This document shows positions 8,014 to 15,423 of a DNA stretch of 64,000 nucleotides, piece by piece. Source of the stretch: Williamsia soli (GTDB lineage: Bacteria > Actinomycetota > Actinomycetes > Mycobacteriales > Mycobacteriaceae); the NCBI RefSeq assembly GCF_017377795.1, contig NZ_JAFRDR010000001.1, forward strand, positions 496,001-560,000, given 5' to 3'. The stretch's first letter is position 1. Each line of letters begins with the position of its first letter. A program made the position numbers and the translations under genes. The notes under the pieces are model-generated. The model worked only from the letters and a program-made list of their open reading frames with translations, made no database searches and had not been told where the DNA came from.

Positions 8014-9885
8014 GTGACTGTTGCGCCGTACGGATCGTGGACCTCACCCATTGCCGCTGCCGACCTCGCCGCGAGTGGGCACCCCGTGTCCGGGGCCCGT
8101 TTCGTCGGGTCTGATGTCTGGTGGGCGGAGGGCCGACCCACCGAGCGCGGTCGCACCGCGATCAGGCGGGCCGGTGCCGACGGTGAGCCTGTCGACATCT
8201 TGGCTGCACCGTTCGACGCGCGCACGCGTGTCCATGAGTACGGCGGCGGGGCGTGGGCGGTCACCGAGGACGCGCGGCTCGTCTACGCCGAGTACTCCGA
8301 TCAGCGTCTCTACGTGGTGGAGGACGGGCACCGCACCGCGTTGACTCCCGAGACCAACTCGCAGGTGCGCTATGCGGACTTGGCGGTGCGCGACCACGAG
8401 GTCTGGTGTGTACGTGAGAGTCACGACGACGATGGAACTATCGTCCGGGACATCGTGGCGATCGGATTGGACGATGCCTCGGTCCGTTCGGTCGTGTCGG
8501 GCTCCGATTTTCTCGCCTATCCGCGGGTCTCGCCGGACGGTACGCGGCTGGCGTGGATCGCCTGGAACCATCCGCAGATGCCCTGGGACGGAACGGAACT
8601 ACGCGTGGCTTCGTTGGGTGCCGACGGGGTCGCCGGTGAGTGGATCGTCCTCGCGGGTGGCACCGACGAGTCCGTGCTGCAACCCGAATGGACGGGACCG
8701 GGTCAGGTTCTCGCGACCAGTGACCGCAGCGGCTGGTGGAACCTCTACACCTTCGATCTCGACGGTGGTGAGCCGCAGGCCGTCGGCGCCGTGGCGGCCG
8801 ACATAGGGGCGCCGTTGTGGCAGCTGGGCGCTGGGTGGTACCTGCAGTCGGACGACGCGACGTGGTTGACCGTTCGGACGCTCGGAACCGACACTCTCGC
8901 CCGACTCGACACGATCACAGGCGAATTCGATGACATCGACCTCGGTGATCACACGAGCATCGGGTTGCTCGACATCGACGGACCACGGGCCTTGCTGCGG
9001 TCCGCGGGCGCTCAGACGCCGGGCGGCATCCGGATCCTCGACCTCGCATCCGGTGAGCTCACGGATGTCCGGCTGTCCCTCGACGAGGTACCGCCCGAGC
9101 AGTATTTACCTGTAGCGCAGCAGATCACGTTCGACGGACCGAAACGCGAGGTGCACGCCGTCGTCTATCCACCTCGCAACCCGGACCACACCGGGCCCGA
9201 CGATGCACTGCCGCCGTACATCGCGTTCGTCCACGGTGGCCCGACCGCGCACGTGGCACCTCGGCTCGATCCGGTGTACGCGTTCTTCACCTCACGCGGC
9301 TACGGAGTCGTGGACGTCAACTACGGCGGATCGAGCGGGTACGGCCGGGAGTACCGCAATCGCCTGCGCGGGCAGTGGGGAATCGTCGACGTCGAGGACA
9401 CCGTCGCCGCCGTGGAGGGTCTCGCCGACCTCGGTTTGGCCGACCGTTCCCGGCTCGCCATCGAAGGTGGATCGGCCGGCGGGTGGACCGTCCTTGCTGC
9501 ATTGACGTCTTCCGACGTGTTCGCCTGCGGTGCCTCGTATTACGGTGTTGCCGAACTGGAGAAGTTCGTCGCGGAAACCCATGATTTCGAATCCCGCTAC
9601 ATCGACGGTCTCATCGGTCCGCTCCCCGAAGCCGCCGAGCTCTATCGCAGCCGCGCCCCGTTGAACAACGTGGACGGACTCAGCTGCCCGGTGCTGCTCC
9701 TACAAGGTCTCGACGACCCGATCGTTCCGCCGGCCCAGGCAGAACGTTTCCGTGATGCGCTGGTGGCAAAAGGGATTCCGCACCGGTACATCGCCTACGA
9801 AGGCGAGTCCCACGGTTTCCGCAAGGTTGAAACCATCATCGACGCACGCGAGTCGGAGCTGGCGTTCTACCGGGAGTACCTGTGA
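8014..9885 (+). CDS. S9 family serine peptidase (prolyl oligopeptidase-like)
   Basis: A 623-residue cytoplasmic peptidase with a GTG start. Residues up to about 350 form a beta-propeller, seen as repeats of the type SPDGTRLAWIAW. The C-terminal alpha/beta-hydrolase domain contains the nucleophile elbow GGSAGGW (Ser487), the acid in LQGLDDPIVPP (Asp567 or Asp568) and the catalytic histidine in GESHGF (His600), in the right order and at family spacing. Such enzymes cleave short peptides, or acyl-aminoacyl substrates, after entry through the propeller. No signal peptide is visible. The gene stands alone and is convergent with the next one. Confidence 0.92.
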   Translation: MTVAPYGSWTSPIAAADLAASGHPVSGARFVGSDVWWAEGRPTERGRTAIRRAGADGEPVDILAAPFDARTRVHEYGGGAWAVTEDARLVYAEYSDQRLYVVEDGHRTALTPETNSQVRYADLAVRDHEVWCVRESHDDDGTIVRDIVAIGLDDASVRSVVSGSDFLAYPRVSPDGTRLAWIAWNHPQMPWDGTELRVASLGADGVAGEWIVLAGGTDESVLQPEWTGPGQVLATSDRSGWWNLYTFDLDGGEPQAVGAVAADIGAPLWQLGAGWYLQSDDATWLTVRTLGTDTLARLDTITGEFDDIDLGDHTSIGLLDIDGPRALLRSAGAQTPGGIRILDLASGELTDVRLSLDEVPPEQYLPVAQQITFDGPKREVHAVVYPPRNPDHTGPDDALPPYIAFVHGGPTAHVAPRLDPVYAFFTSRGYGVVDVNYGGSSGYGREYRNRLRGQWGIVDVEDTVAAVEGLADLGLADRSRLAIEGGSAGGWTVLAALTSSDVFACGASYYGVAELEKFVAETHDFESRYIDGLIGPLPEAAELYRSRAPLNNVDGLSCPVLLLQGLDDPIVPPAQAERFRDALVAKGIPHRYIAYEGESHGFRKVETIIDARESELAFYREYL

Positions 9886-9900
9886 CGGAAGGGGCGCCCT

Positions 9901-10407
9901 CTAGCCGCCCTCGACCGTGAACCCGACGCGCTGGAAGTACTTCTCGAAGCCTTCGACGTGGTCGCCCAGGTGATGGATGAGTTTGGCAGTGTCGTGTTCG
10001 TGCTGAGTCGTTGCCAAACCGCGGATCTCCAGTGCCCACGGTAGGACCGCGCGACCGCCGTCGGCCACGACGTAGTTGAAGCGGTCGACGAGTGCGCCGC
10101 ACCAGAAGAAGTCGGCAAAGCAGAGTCTGACCGTCTTGTCGTTGAATGTTTTCGACCATTCGAAGATCCGGGCGTGGCTCTGGTCGCCTTCGTGCTCGAA
10201 ATCGAGGCCCATTCCCCAGGCGATCGTGATGTTGAGGTCGGGCTTGTAGGACGCGGTCGCGTAGTGACTGTTCACCTCCAGGCGATAGCCGTTCGCACCC
10301 GGAGAACCATCGAACCAGTTGTGGTAACTCGGGCCCTGGTGTTTGATCACGTTCCAGTCGTCCGGCCCCGAGCTCTGGATGATGCGACGGAAGTCTTCGA
10401 GATGCAA
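9901..10407 (-). CDS. Conserved hypothetical protein
   Basis: I do not recognise this 168-residue protein. The start is placed at TTG 10407 because GAAAGGAC lies 5 bases before it; the open frame continues upstream to 10545 but has no comparable ribosome binding site. The product begins LHLEDFRRIIQ, is rich in aromatic residues and histidine (KHQGPSYHNWFDG, HYATASYKPDLN), and has a segment, VRLCFADFFWCGALVDRFNY, that could be a buried beta/alpha core. No signal peptide, membrane helix or known catalytic motif is evident. It is convergent with the S9 peptidase gene, with 15 bp between stops. Confidence 0.7.
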   Translation of the reverse strand: MHLEDFRRIIQSSGPDDWNVIKHQGPSYHNWFDGSPGANGYRLEVNSHYATASYKPDLNITIAWGMGLDFEHEGDQSHARIFEWSKTFNDKTVRLCFADFFWCGALVDRFNYVVADGGRAVLPWALEIRGLATTQHEHDTAKLIHHLGDHVEGFEKYFQRVGFTVEGG

Positions 10408-10558
10408 TGCGCGTCCTTTCGTTGGTCGAAGGATAGCGTGGCGGATGGTCGCCAGGCGGCCGACATCTGAGTTCGCCTGCCGCACAGGCATGGTGACTTC
10501 GAATGAGGCATTAGCTGAACCAAATATGCTTCGTTTTGCTGACAAATCGGACGATGGG

Positions 10559-10569
10559 TGACATTGTCA
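10559..10569. promoter_or_regulatory. Small inverted repeat upstream of the 25-residue frame
   Basis: TGACA-T-TGTCA is an 11-bp perfect dyad in the 229-bp gap between the leftward hypothetical gene and the small frame at 10637. It could be an operator for either gene. The rest of this gap shows nothing else that I can name. Confidence 0.25.
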
Positions 10570-10636
10570 ACGCTGGTTGTCGAATGGAAGATCCTCGACC
10601 GCCGATCCAGTGAAACCGTTGCTGAAAGGAACTCCT

Positions 10637-10714
10637 GTGTCTTCTGAAATCGCCCTCACGGTTGTGTTCGCGTTTCTCGGTCCGCTGCTCGCGCTGTACG
10701 CGAACGGGAGCTAG
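10637..10714 (+). CDS. Possible 25-residue membrane peptide
   Basis: A GTG at 10637 opens a 25-codon frame ending in TAG at 10712-10714. It is preceded by GAAAGGA at 10624-10630, which is a good Shine-Dalgarno at 6 bases spacing. The product starts MSSEIALTVVF and is almost entirely one hydrophobic helix with a short polar end (LYANGS). Good spacing, a compact hydrophobic product and a hairpin 43 bp after the stop support a real small gene, but this length arises easily by chance. It sits just outside the left end of the tRNA-Gly island. Function unknown. Confidence 0.45.
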   Translation: MSSEIALTVVFAFLGPLLALYANGS

Positions 10715-10756
10715 CTGCGAGACCTGTCAGGCTCTGATGGGTTGAGCGTCAGTGCG

Positions 10757-10782
10757 CGCCCGGGTGCTGCAGACCCCGGGCG
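10757..10782. terminator. GC-rich hairpin
   Basis: CGCCCGGG at 10757-10764 pairs with CCCGGGCG at 10775-10782 across a 10-base loop. There is no T-run, which is usual for actinobacterial terminators. It could end transcription of the small frame at 10637. Confidence 0.4.
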
Positions 10783-10807
10783 TATGGCCTGGCAGGGAGC
10801 CTGTCGA

Positions 10808-10854
10808 ACGTGGAGCCGATGACGGGAATCGAACCCGCGTGTGCAGCTTGGGAA
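10808..10854. repeat. Left att-like repeat (displaced tRNA-Gly 3' half)
   Basis: Forty-seven bases identical to 13802-13848 and lying 2,994 bp away. The identity ends exactly inside the anticodon-stem region, after TTGGGAA on the plus strand. Neither an acceptor 5' strand nor a D-arm follows, so this copy is not a tRNA gene. Confidence 0.9.
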
Positions 10855-11040
10855 AGTGTTATTGGCGTTAGAACGAGCGTTCGCCTGGCCTGTAGTTAGG
10901 CGAACCGTGATCAGTCCTTTTACACTGCATAACAGTCACTTTGGAACGGTCGCACTCGTGCCGAAGCGTCTCACACGCGGGTCGTAAACAACCCACGGTT
11001 GCACCACGTGGAGTGCCTGGGGAGTGTACGGGCTGCGGCG

Positions 11041-11322
11041 CTACCGGTTGAGCGGGACGGCGAGCTTGCACTGCCAGCATTCGTATCCCGGGAGACTGGA
11101 GTCGACGTTTTGCTTCGCATTGCATCGAGGGCACACGACAGCTTTAGTTCCTTCTGGGGGCGGTGGGTCGCCGGGCGCGGCTAGCGCGGCGGCGAGGACG
11201 CCGATGAGCGGGAGCAGCAGGCCGAGCATAAAGAATGGTCCGGTGTCTCGGTTCTTGCTCTTCGCAATCAGGCTGGCAACGATCGCGCAAATGATGCCTG
11301 AAATTATCCAGACGAGCAGCAG
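11041..11322 (-). CDS. Membrane protein with C-terminal zinc ribbon, unclear start
   Basis: The frame ending in TAG at 11041-11043 encodes two hydrophobic helices and then a zinc ribbon, CPRCNAKQNV-(9)-CWQC. The first helix (VWIISGIICAIVASLIA) and the linker AKSKNRDTGPFF lie upstream of the only in-frame ATG (11229), whose product would be 62 residues and lack that helix. The frame stays open to 11376 but contains no ATG, GTG or TTG before 11229, so I mark a CTG at 11322 as a nominal start. The same layout, two helices plus a CxxC ribbon, is known in small actinobacterial and phage proteins of unknown role. It may be island cargo whose 5' end was altered. Confidence 0.6.
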   Translation of the reverse strand: MLLVWIISGIICAIVASLIAKSKNRDTGPFFMLGLLLPLIGVLAAALAAPGDPPPPEGTKAVVCPRCNAKQNVDSSLPGYECWQCKLAVPLNR

Positions 11323-11504
11323 AACGCCAGTGGCGTCTGATGCTGTGTCAACCTCGCTGATTTGGGGCCTCCAGATTCATAGCAACCCTTGCCGGGCTGC
11401 GCCGAGCGCAGTTTAAGTGCGATACAGCGCGCTGACCGGTGCATGCGGCGAGATTCATCTGCTCGATGTACTGCCATCGTCTGTCCAAGGTCGCCGGCTA
11501 AACC

Positions 11505-11739
11505 GTGAAGTTGCCGCCACCGCTCAAGTTCCACGCGCTGTGCCACACCTACGCCTCGCTCTGCGTTGCGGTGGGTATCCCACCGATGGAGATCGCCAGA
11601 TTCATGGGGCACGTACACGGTCACCACCACGCTGACCGTGTACGGGCACCTGTTCGAGGACGACCACCCCGACGCGATGGCCGCACTCGGAGCGATGGGC
11701 ACACCCCAGGCCGAGAACGTAGTCCAGCTGCGCGGTTAG
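11505..11739 (+). pseudogene. Tyrosine integrase C-terminus, frameshifted and mutated
   Basis: The frame from 11505 reads FHALCHTYASL and then GIPPMEIARFMGH, the core of a phage-type tyrosine recombinase. The conserved H-x-L-R-H has Cys in place of the catalytic Arg. After the MGH motif, one extra base shifts the frame: the continuation TTTLTVYGHLFEDDHPDAM, with the nucleophile Tyr, is in the next frame and ends at TAG 11737-11739. Typical relatives read MGHxxVTTTLxVYxHLF, so the shift falls at about 11612-11620. The N-terminal and central parts of the enzyme are missing. The remnant overlaps the 3' end of the DUF262 gene. Confidence 0.85.
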
Positions 11740-12869
11740 GCAGGTTTCTCAAACAATGCTCGACCACGCGGAAGAAATCTGCTCAGCCGAGTCTCCGTGC
11801 TGACACCAGTCGCGAAGCTAGTCGTCATGTCGGGGCTTTCCCAGAACTCTTTCACTACCGATTCGACATCAGTCCGATACGAATCTACCCGCCCGACGTG
11901 ATACCCCAGCCCCAGTGCGATCACCTCGTATGAAGTGTTCAAGAACGAGCCAGCAAATCTTCTGTCGGCGGGTATCCAACGACGGAATGCGTTCTCGGCA
12001 CAATCGTGCGCGATTAAATCGAAAGTCTTCTTGAATGTAGCCTCAAGTTTAGTGCGAACCCTCTTCGGTGCTGAGGCCAACGCAATAGTTTTATCGTCCA
12101 AATATGACGAGAAATTTTTGAGGTCTTTGGCTTTGATATTCGCCTCATTGTGCAAAACCAGGAACCGCAACACCAGTTCGATGTCGTATTGCTCATCAAT
12201 GAGCCGTTCGGGGATTTGAACTGAGTCACGAAACCCTCTGTACCGCGCGATTTTTTCAACCCACTGGAGGAACTCGGGATCCACGCTGACGAGCATGCAA
12301 CTGCGGAGCTCTTGGGTCGTGAGTTGCGAACCGTAGCTGTTGAGCCGCTGAAAAAGGTCATACTTCGTGTCACTGGAAGAATCGCGTTGGATAATCTGCA
12401 CGTCAATTCGAGAGCGCTTAATATCTCGCCGCTGAGCGGTGGCCAGAGCTAACGGCATGGCCTCCTCCTCTGGCCCAATTGGCCAGAAGTGCCCTTCGAG
12501 TGCAGGAAGGTATTTCGTAGCCGACAGAGTGAGACGCTTGATTGCCTTCCCGTCGGCGTCTTTCAGTAAGCCCTGAAGCTGCAGTAGCGTACTCACGCGT
12601 TGAAGCCCGTCGACGAGCTCCCATTCTCCGGATTTCGACGCCGCAACGAAAATGGAAGGCAGCGGTATTCCGAGGAGAATGCTCTCGATTAGGCGCGACT
12701 TCTGAAGGTCGTCCCAGCGAAAAAAGCGCTGAAATTCGGGATGAACAATTAGGTCTCCATCTGTGTATAGCGAGGTTAGCTCGCCTAGAGACATACCGTA
12801 TCGGTCGGTTGAAATTTCGCGGCGGCGTTCGAAAATTTCGGCCTCTAGGTTACTTGCGGACTCAACCAT
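11736..12869 (-). CDS. DUF262 domain protein
   Basis: A 377-residue protein with a DUF262 (ParB/sulfiredoxin-like NTPase-nuclease) domain. The characteristic motifs are HPEFQRFFRW (residues 43-52), SILLGIPLPSIFV (63-75) and VDGLQRVSTL (86-95), the latter matching the DGQQR-x-T signature. The C-terminal half is helical and does not show the DUF1524 HNH motif found in GmrSD-type type IV restriction enzymes, so it may need a partner. DUF262 domains occur in modification-dependent restriction and other defence proteins. The ATG overlaps the end of the FRG gene by 8 bp. Base composition is much more AT-rich than the chromosome average of the window. Confidence 0.88.
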   Translation of the reverse strand: MVESASNLEAEIFERRREISTDRYGMSLGELTSLYTDGDLIVHPEFQRFFRWDDLQKSRLIESILLGIPLPSIFVAASKSGEWELVDGLQRVSTLLQLQGLLKDADGKAIKRLTLSATKYLPALEGHFWPIGPEEEAMPLALATAQRRDIKRSRIDVQIIQRDSSSDTKYDLFQRLNSYGSQLTTQELRSCMLVSVDPEFLQWVEKIARYRGFRDSVQIPERLIDEQYDIELVLRFLVLHNEANIKAKDLKNFSSYLDDKTIALASAPKRVRTKLEATFKKTFDLIAHDCAENAFRRWIPADRRFAGSFLNTSYEVIALGLGYHVGRVDSYRTDVESVVKEFWESPDMTTSFATGVSTETRLSRFLPRGRALFEKPA

Positions 12870-13656
12870 CTGACGGCCACCCTTCGAGGATTGTTAGTTC
12901 TGCTGCCAAGCTCGACAAATCTGGGAAAATCATTGACTCGGTGAAGCCGAGGAACCTCAACTGGTTCATTAGGTCCGCCGAGCTACCTGAGAACACATAC
13001 TTAGTGAGGTAGCCCGCCCAGTTCGTGTCGTCGCACGGGAGCTCATCCATTCCGAGCCAGGTGTCGCCCGCGATAGTGAAGGTTCCCCGCTGAGCGACAA
13101 TCCGAGGACTGTTATGCACTCCGTACAGCGCAACCGGGTACTTCGCGCGCTTGGCTAGTCGGTCTCCGGTGGAGGTGGCTGGCTCCCAACGCTGCGCCTC
13201 GTCGTCGGCGACCGTGAGGACGCCTATGCCTGTGTCGCTCAGCTGCGGAACTCGTGAGTTCCAGCCCAGCGGATCGAGTGTCCACACCGTCGGCTTTCCT
13301 TCGCTTTGTGACGGCGGGGTTGTCGCTGCGAAATAAGTTGCCACCAGGAGATTTTCACTCCAGTCAAGCAGCCTCGTCGGAACGCCGTGGTGCTGCATCG
13401 AGAACAAGTGTTCCCAAGGTTGCTGGGGATAACCGGCGGGCCAGAATGGGAGGCTGCGCTCTCTGAAGCGAGCCACTAGACGCGCCTCGCGCTGATAGAC
13501 CTCGTCCATGGGTCGTGATGGCCCGCGCATCAATTTGGGTGTCAACTTGTATTCGTTGCTCGGCTGACCGCGAAACCAAAGTGGGCTGTCAGACAATCGG
13601 CCGACGACCTTGCTAACGAGGTCACTTACAGAGTCAAACTCAAGATCGTCGATCAT
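12862..13656 (-). CDS. FRG domain protein
   Basis: A 264-residue protein built on the FRG domain. The naming motif is LWFRGQPS (FRG at residues 28-30), and the second conserved block, MQHHGVPTRLLDWSENL, is at 87-103, followed by VATYFAA and later a VALYGVHNSPRIVAQRGTF segment that is typical of the family's end. GGAG lies 6 bases before ATG 13656. The biochemical function of FRG domains is not firmly established; they recur in defence-island proteins, and the conserved Arg/His/Asp pattern suggests an enzyme. It is the first gene of a two-gene operon with DUF262, which implies a joint role. Confidence 0.88.
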   Translation of the reverse strand: MIDDLEFDSVSDLVSKVVGRLSDSPLWFRGQPSNEYKLTPKLMRGPSRPMDEVYQREARLVARFRERSLPFWPAGYPQQPWEHLFSMQHHGVPTRLLDWSENLLVATYFAATTPPSQSEGKPTVWTLDPLGWNSRVPQLSDTGIGVLTVADDEAQRWEPATSTGDRLAKRAKYPVALYGVHNSPRIVAQRGTFTIAGDTWLGMDELPCDDTNWAGYLTKYVFSGSSADLMNQLRFLGFTESMIFPDLSSLAAELTILEGWPSDG

Positions 13657-13679
13657 GTGCTCCAGCCTGCGACTGTGGA

Positions 13680-13692
13680 CTTTACGTTAAAG
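13680..13692. promoter_or_regulatory. Dyad upstream of the FRG-DUF262 operon
   Basis: CTTTA-CGT-TAAAG is a 13-bp inverted repeat 24 bp before the FRG start, inside the only 148-bp gap that can hold the operon's promoter. The following bases on the minus strand are AT-rich for this genome. It may be an operator or part of the promoter. Confidence 0.35.
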
Positions 13693-13801
13693 CATATGGC
13701 ACGTCCTGACTTAGTCTGACGCTGCGCGCAGTCACGTGGGGGGTATGGGCAAGTGATAGACCATGGCGAGTCGAGGGCAAAAGCCGCTCTCCCCTGCGGT
13801 G

Positions 13802-13848
13802 ACGTGGAGCCGATGACGGGAATCGAACCCGCGTGTGCAGCTTGGGAA
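13802..13848. repeat. Right att-like repeat inside tRNA-Gly
   Basis: This is the second copy of the 47-bp repeat found at 10808. It covers the tRNA-Gly 3' half from the anticodon loop to the CCA end plus three flanking bases. Confidence 0.9.
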
Positions 13849-13878
13849 GCTGCCGTTCTGCCATTGAACTACATCGGC
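13805..13878 (-). tRNA. tRNA-Gly (anticodon CCC)
   Basis: Read on the minus strand, the acceptor arms GCCGATG (5') and CATCGGC (3') pair perfectly, followed by T and an encoded CCA. The anticodon stem GCAGC/GCTGC encloses the loop TTCCCAA, giving anticodon CCC. The T-arm contains GGTTCGATTCC. The length of 74 bases with CCA is normal for tRNA-Gly. It reads GGG codons and serves as the integration site of the island to its left, which restored the complete 3' half. Confidence 0.95.
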
Positions 13879-13982
13879 GTGCGGCCCGAAGGCTGCGAGA
13901 GCGATATTAACAGGCTGCCGGCATAGAGCGTTTGGCGACACCGTCTTGGCTGGTGAGCGCTGCTGCGGACCGTTGTCAGACC

Positions 13983-13998
13983 TCGAATGTATGTTCTA
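13983..13998. promoter_or_regulatory. SOS (LexA) box-like palindrome
   Basis: TCGAAT-GTAT-GTTCTA is close to the mycobacterial LexA consensus TCGAAC-N4-GTTCGA, with one mismatch in each half. It lies just before the DUF222/HNH gene. SOS boxes in front of 13E12/DUF222 genes are known in M. tuberculosis, which supports the call. Confidence 0.5.
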
Positions 13999-14019
13999 TT
14001 CATGGGGTGGGGCACGGCA

Positions 14020-15423
14020 GTGACTATGGATGCTGAGGCGTCGGAGTTGTTGTCGCGCGTGCAGTCTGGGACTCGTGAGGTGAATCAGGCGTGGGCGGCG
14101 CGTCTTGACGATGGTCTCGCCTATTACCGATATGTCTCCTCGATCGAGGATGAGCACGGGACGCGGGCAGCGGCGTGTGAGATCGCTGTGGCGTGGCGGT
14201 GCACGACCGGTCAGGCTGATCATCTGTTGCGGTGCCGGCGGTTGCTCGATCATCTGCCCGAGCTGGCGGAGGCGTTCTCGGCGGGGGAGCTGTCCATCGA
14301 AAAGTTGAAGGCTTTGTATCACCGCGCGTCACGGGGGTATAGGGACGCGTTGATGGATCTCGATGGCGTACTGGCTGAGGATGCGATGTTGTTGGGTGAC
14401 AACACCTTCGCCGAGGAGCTGGATCGCCATTTGATGCCGTTTGAACCGGACCGCCCTGATGATGATGGTGCGGCGGATCCGGCACGCCGGGTGAGCGTAC
14501 GTCGTCGGGCCGGTGGGATGGCGAGTCTGACCACGGGGTGCACGGCTGAGGAGGCGATCCGGGCCAAAGCTCAGCTCGAGGAGATGGCGCTCGATGACCC
14601 TGCGGGTGAGGTCGATGCGGTGCTCGATGCGATTGCGAAGGCCAACGCTGCAGCTACCGAGGATGCCGAGCCCGAGCCCGAGCCAGAAGTAGAACCCGAG
14701 CCCGAGCCTGCGGCCCGCCCGTCTGCTGCTGCACCTTCGCACACTGCCAAACGTGCCTGGACGGAGTTGGTACTCGATCTACCAACCCTGCTCGGGCTGT
14801 CGAGCAACCCCGGCTACTTGCTGGGGTACGGGTCGCTTGATTGTGATCAATCGCGGTCGTTGGCGGGTCGTTCCCGATGGAAAGCGCTGGTGACGATCGG
14901 CGAGGACGCGATCGCGGCGCTGATGCAGTTGATCAACTCCGCGCAGGGTCAGCCGGTGACGGCACAGGATGTCGCGACGGCGCTGATGAATGCCGTCGAC
15001 GGTGGTGATCGGGTGATTCTCGGGGAGAAGGATGTCGGCCCGGCCCCGCCGGTGAAAGCGCCGCCTTCCAAGGATGGTCACGGTGGGTGGAAGAGGCCTC
15101 CGCGGGGTGCGTTGAAATACAAGCCCGGGCGCAAGCTTGCCCGGATCATCCGAGCACTCGATGGGACGTGCCGATTCTCCGGGTGTAAGAAGCCGGCGAA
15201 GGATTGCGAGATCGACCACATCGTGCCGTTCAACCACAACAACCCCATGGCCGGCGGCTGGACGATCGAATCGAACCTGGCGTGCCTGTGCAAGGAGCAT
15301 CATGACCTCAAAACCCGGGGCATCATCCGGGTGGAGATGCGCGGCAACCGGGAATACTGGATCGACACCCGAGCCGGGCAAAGGGTTGTCACCACACCGG
15401 CTGTACGTAGGCCGTCAGGCTAG
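14020..15423 (+). CDS. DUF222 / HNH endonuclease (13E12 repeat family)
   Basis: A 467-residue member of the 13E12 family. The first 230 residues are the helical DUF222 domain (for example EIAVAWRCTTGQADHLLRCRR). An Ala/Glu/Pro-rich spacer follows, with a run of EPEPE-type residues near 218-235. The C-terminus holds an HNH nuclease: CRFSGCKKPAKDCEIDHI with VPFNHNNPMAGG, then NLACLCKEHHDLKT. These genes are abundant and mobile in mycolata; DNA cleavage is inferred. I placed the start at GTG 14020; ATG 14002 and ATG 14026 are alternatives. Earlier starts would lie within the SOS-like box. Confidence 0.85.
   Translation: MTMDAEASELLSRVQSGTREVNQAWAARLDDGLAYYRYVSSIEDEHGTRAAACEIAVAWRCTTGQADHLLRCRRLLDHLPELAEAFSAGELSIEKLKALYHRASRGYRDALMDLDGVLAEDAMLLGDNTFAEELDRHLMPFEPDRPDDDGAADPARRVSVRRRAGGMASLTTGCTAEEAIRAKAQLEEMALDDPAGEVDAVLDAIAKANAAATEDAEPEPEPEVEPEPEPAARPSAAAPSHTAKRAWTELVLDLPTLLGLSSNPGYLLGYGSLDCDQSRSLAGRSRWKALVTIGEDAIAALMQLINSAQGQPVTAQDVATALMNAVDGGDRVILGEKDVGPAPPVKAPPSKDGHGGWKRPPRGALKYKPGRKLARIIRALDGTCRFSGCKKPAKDCEIDHIVPFNHNNPMAGGWTIESNLACLCKEHHDLKTRGIIRVEMRGNREYWIDTRAGQRVVTTPAVRRPSG

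Larger units (their letters stand above)
10808..13848. mobile_element. Integrated island at tRNA-Gly(CCC), about 3.0 kb
   Basis: A 47-bp perfect direct repeat (10808-10854 and 13802-13848) marks the ends. The right copy is the 3' half of an intact minus-strand tRNA-Gly gene, from the anticodon loop through the encoded CCA; the left copy is the displaced 3' half. This is the classical footprint of tyrosine-integrase insertion into a tRNA gene. Inside are a zinc-ribbon membrane protein, a disrupted integrase, and the FRG and DUF262 genes. The DNA between the repeats is clearly AT-richer than its surroundings, especially 11900-12900, which supports horizontal origin. With the integrase broken, the island is probably fixed. 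Confidence 0.88.

Noticed and set aside
10808-10880. Second tRNA-Gly gene
   Set aside because: Only the 3' half is present; the D-arm and the 5' acceptor strand are missing, so it is an att-type repeat.
10868-11134. 88-codon minus-strand frame at the left end of the island
   Set aside because: It partly overlaps the zinc-ribbon gene in another frame and shows no domain, signal or ribosome binding site.
10808-13848. Prophage
   Set aside because: No capsid, tail, terminase or lysis genes; at 3 kb with a single broken integrase it is a minimal island.
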